14,061 bases of DNA, from assembly GCA_027038775.1 (NCBI GenBank), contig JALWGP010000133.1, forward strand, positions 1 to 14,061, given 5' to 3'. Every line of letters begins with the position of its first letter. The first letter of the stretch is position 1. The translations under genes and the position numbers were made by a program. Source of the stretch: Sedimenticola sp. (lineage in GTDB: Bacteria > Pseudomonadota > Gammaproteobacteria > Chromatiales > Chromatiaceae). The notes under the pieces were generated by a model, which saw only the letters and a program-made list of their open reading frames with translations, was not told where the DNA came from and searched no databases. Below are positions 12,401-14,061 of this stretch, one piece after another.

Positions 12401-12424
12401 AAAAAAGCCCGCGTTTATGCGGGC
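12401..12424 (-). terminator. Intrinsic terminator downstream of tRNA-Ser
   Basis: On the minus strand GCCCGC (12424-12419) pairs with GCGGGC (12412-12407) around a 6 nt loop, followed by six T (12406-12401). It ends the tRNA transcript about 36 nt after the CCA and isolates it from the integrase region. Confidence 0.8.
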
Positions 12425-12459
12425 TTAGGAATGTTATGAGATGTTTTGAGAAGGGTTTA

Positions 12460-12482
12460 TGGCGGAGAGGCAGGGATTCGAA
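12460..12482. other. Probable attachment-site region at the tRNA 3' end
   Basis: P4-type integrases commonly recombine within the T-arm to 3' end of tRNA genes, and the integrase lies on that side. The matching direct repeat at the other end of the element is outside the window, so the exact core cannot be drawn. Confidence 0.4.
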
Positions 12483-12549
12483 CCCTGGAGGGGCGTTGAC
12501 CCCTGCCGGTTTTCAAGACCGGTGCATTCAACCGCTCTGCCACCTCTCC
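12460..12549 (-). tRNA. tRNA-Ser (anticodon UGA)
   Basis: The 90 nt minus-strand gene has a 7 bp acceptor stem GGAGAGG/CCTCTCC, discriminator G and encoded CCA, a D-loop with AGCGGTTGAA, anticodon loop CTTGAAA with anticodon TGA, a long class II variable arm built on GGGG/CCCC, and T-loop GGTTCGAATCC. All match tRNA-Ser(UGA). Its 3' half is the likely attB for the integrase next door. Confidence 0.97.
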
Positions 12550-12609
12550 GAGGAACGCAAGAGGATACCGGAATCGCACCGGAATTGGAAAGGGTGGCGG
12601 GAGCCCGGG

Positions 12610-13350
12610 CTACCCGGGGTTCTCCTCCTCCAGCAGCCGGAGGAATCGCCGCGCGTCCTCCGCCATGTGGTCGTTGTTGAAGAGTACCAGGTTGGGCCAA
12701 GCGCGGCTGAGCCGGGTACGCAGCTGCCGCAGCTCCTCGTCCGAGTAGCGGTAGCGATAGTGGTAGGCGGGACGGCCGTGAAGGCGAAAGTAGCGCAGGC
12801 CACGTCCCACCGGGGTGCGCAGGAAGGGGTCCACGCCGTGAATCAGTTCCAGCTCGCGCAACAGGGGATGCAGGAGCCGGTCGGTCCACCCTTCGCCCCG
12901 GGGTTCGAAGACCAGGCGCAGCCCGTGCCGCGGGATTTTTTCGAAGAAGGTGCGCATGCGGCGGAGGTTTTCCGGTGTGGGTCCGAAACTGCGCGGGGCC
13001 TGGAAGAGCACCGCTTTTGCGTCGAGTGCCAGGGCGGTCTCCAGGGTCCGCTCCCAGGCCATGTGCGTCACCGGGTTCCAGCGGAAGCTTCCGGCCTGGC
13101 CCAGCTGTTGGGGCGACAGCGGCTCACGCAGGCGCCGGTAGGTGGGGCTGCGGGCGTCGTGGGTGACCAGTTGCCACGCCTTCAGGGTGAAGGTGAAGTC
13201 GCGGGGCGCCTCCTCCCGCCAGCGCCTGGCGGTGGCGGGCCGGGGCGGCTGGTAGAAGGTCTGCTGGATCTCCACCAGGCCGAAGTCGCGGAAGGTCCGT
13301 TCGTGGGATTCGGCGAAGCCGCAGGTGCCCACCCGTACCTTCACTGCCAT
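12610..13350 (-). CDS. DUF72 family protein (YecE-like)
   Basis: The 246 aa protein shows DUF72 marks: VRVGTCGFAES at the start, FGLVEIQQTFYQPP, then FTFTLKAWQLVTH and the late LRYFRLHGRPAY and LVLFNNDHMAEDA. DUF72 proteins form TIM-like barrels of unsettled function. This is one of the shorter forms, lacking the usual tryptophan-rich stretch after TCG. ATG at 13350 has AGGAG 7 nt upstream. It is probably a host chromosomal gene, divergent from the SixA gene and unrelated to the element. Confidence 0.9.
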   Translation of the reverse strand: MAVKVRVGTCGFAESHERTFRDFGLVEIQQTFYQPPRPATARRWREEAPRDFTFTLKAWQLVTHDARSPTYRRLREPLSPQQLGQAGSFRWNPVTHMAWERTLETALALDAKAVLFQAPRSFGPTPENLRRMRTFFEKIPRHGLRLVFEPRGEGWTDRLLHPLLRELELIHGVDPFLRTPVGRGLRYFRLHGRPAYHYRYRYSDEELRQLRTRLSRAWPNLVLFNNDHMAEDARRFLRLLEEENPG

Positions 13351-13374
13351 TTCCCGCTCCTCTCCGGAAACTGT

Positions 13375-13391
13375 CTACAATTCCATTGTAG
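13375..13391. promoter_or_regulatory. 17 bp palindrome with mirrored TACAAT boxes between divergent genes
   Basis: CTACAAT-TCC-ATTGTAG is a perfect inverted repeat, and TACAAT, a good -10 sequence, is present on both strands (13376-13381 and 13390-13385). It may be a shared operator or overlapping divergent promoters for the DUF72 and SixA genes. No clear -35 boxes are seen. Confidence 0.4.
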
Positions 13392-13412
13392 AACCGCAGC
13401 CGGGGAAACAGG

Positions 13413-13901
13413 ATGAAGCTCTATCTCATGCAACATGGCCAGGCACTCAGCAAGGAGGAGGATGCGCAACGGCCCCTGAGCGGACAGGGTGCGCAGGAGG
13501 TGGAGCGCCTGGCCCGGTTTCTGGATGGTGCAGGGGTGCGCGTGGCGCGCGTGATCCACAGCGGCAAGCTGCGTGCCTGCCAGACCGCCGGGATCCTTGC
13601 AGCCGCCATCGCCCCCGGGGTGGAACTGGAAGAGAGCGGCCTGCTCGATCCGAACGAGGATCCCCGCGCCCTGGACTGGCAGAGCGACGCCTGGGACAGG
13701 GACACCCTCATCGTTGGTCACCTGCCCTACATGGCCCGACTGGTCTCGCACCTGCTGCTGGACGAGGAGGAGACCGTCCTCGTGGACTACGAGCCGGGAA
13801 CCCTGGTCTGCCTGGTGCGCGGAGAGCGCGGGGCGGGCTGGCGCATCCACTGGATGGTGCGGCCCGCGCTGCTGGGGGGCGGGGAAGGCCCGGGAGAGTG
13901 A
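13413..13901 (+). CDS. sixA: Phosphohistidine phosphatase SixA-type (histidine phosphatase superfamily)
   Basis: The 162 aa protein has the short SixA layout: MQHGQA at the start with His8 as phosphate acceptor, RPLSGQG (Arg20), HSGKLRACQT (Arg54) and VGHLPYM (His103). SixA removes phosphate from histidine phosphocarrier proteins. The usual RHG at the active site is QHG here (Gln7), a variant I recall from some SixA-like proteins; its effect on activity is unknown. The sequence is host-like in composition. ATG 13413 has only a weak ribosome site (CAGG). Confidence 0.85.
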   Translation: MKLYLMQHGQALSKEEDAQRPLSGQGAQEVERLARFLDGAGVRVARVIHSGKLRACQTAGILAAAIAPGVELEESGLLDPNEDPRALDWQSDAWDRDTLIVGHLPYMARLVSHLLLDEEETVLVDYEPGTLVCLVRGERGAGWRIHWMVRPALLGGGEGPGE

Positions 13902-13980
13902 ACCGGGCCTATGTTCAAGCACCCTCCGGCAAGGTAAACTTCACCACCAATTCGCAACCTCCCGAGGCATCCCGTTCGCC

Positions 13981-14061
13981 ATGCCGGCATCCAGATTGCT
14001 GATCCTGCTGGGAATTTTCCTGTTCCACGCCGCCCTGGCCGCGCCTACCGACCGCTACGAA
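13981..14061 (+). CDS. Start of an exported protein, cut by window edge
   Basis: ATG at 13981 opens a frame that runs to the edge (27 codons). It begins with a short basic stretch (MPASR), a hydrophobic core (LLILLGIFLFHAALA) and an AxA-like cleavage site, a classical Sec signal peptide. The mature protein starts about APTDRYE. Nothing can be said of its function. A GAGG lies rather far upstream. It follows the SixA gene by about 80 bp. Confidence 0.6.
   Translation, partial: MPASRLLILLGIFLFHAALAAPTDRYE

Noticed and set aside
11901..13416. Plus-strand frames of 175 and 370 codons over integrase, tRNA and DUF72
   Set aside because: They cross the integrase start, a tRNA and a well-supported DUF72 gene. 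No coding features.
13325..14002. Plus-strand 225-codon frame and minus-strand 193-codon frame over sixA
   Set aside because: Both overlap the clear SixA frame and show low-complexity composition.

Overview
The window looks like one end of a prophage, or of a phage-derived satellite, inserted at the 3' end of a tRNA-Ser(UGA) gene in a GC-rich gammaproteobacterium. The host guess rests only on GC content, codon use and the SixA/DUF72 neighbours and is weak. The host side is 12460-14061: the tRNA, a DUF72 protein, a SixA-type phosphatase, and the start of a gene with a signal peptide. Everything left of about 12460 is the element. It is encoded almost entirely on the minus strand, and its far end lies outside the window.

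Reading the element in its own direction (right to left), the first block is a P4-type tyrosine integrase (11013-12239) preceded by five GTTGCCCC repeats that could be recombinase arm sites. Next comes an AT-richer gene of unknown function (10285-10914), closed off by a strong hairpin terminator. A coupled replication block follows: AlpA-type regulator, zinc-ribbon primase-like protein, RepA-like AAA ATPase. Then comes about 570 bp without a convincing gene but dense in repeats (7543-8115), a candidate replication origin or packaging site. A six-gene coupled operon runs from 7542 to 4543: P27-like small terminase, unknown 83 aa protein, RecE-like exonuclease, putative annealing protein, SSB, PDDEXK endonuclease. 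It resembles a phage recombination cassette of exonuclease, annealase and SSB.

The only plus-strand genes of the element are a HigBA-type toxin-antitoxin pair at 3944-4519. The toxin frame has an amber codon two codons after its ATG. Directly divergent from it is a promoter whose transcript carries a C4-type antisense RNA leader. This leader has a three-way-junction RNA with two short segments complementary both to an upstream copy and to a downstream copy, and the downstream copy overlaps the Shine-Dalgarno of the next gene. The leader opens a tightly coupled operon (3649 to the window edge) of small unknown proteins followed by a tail tape measure protein.

The most interesting parts are the C4-like switch in front of an operon that runs into the tape measure gene, the repeat-rich non-coding block beside a small terminase that has no visible large terminase, the amber-interrupted toxin, and a possible small antisense RNA over the start of the primase-like gene. 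Protein family calls are from recognition of motifs; no database search was run.
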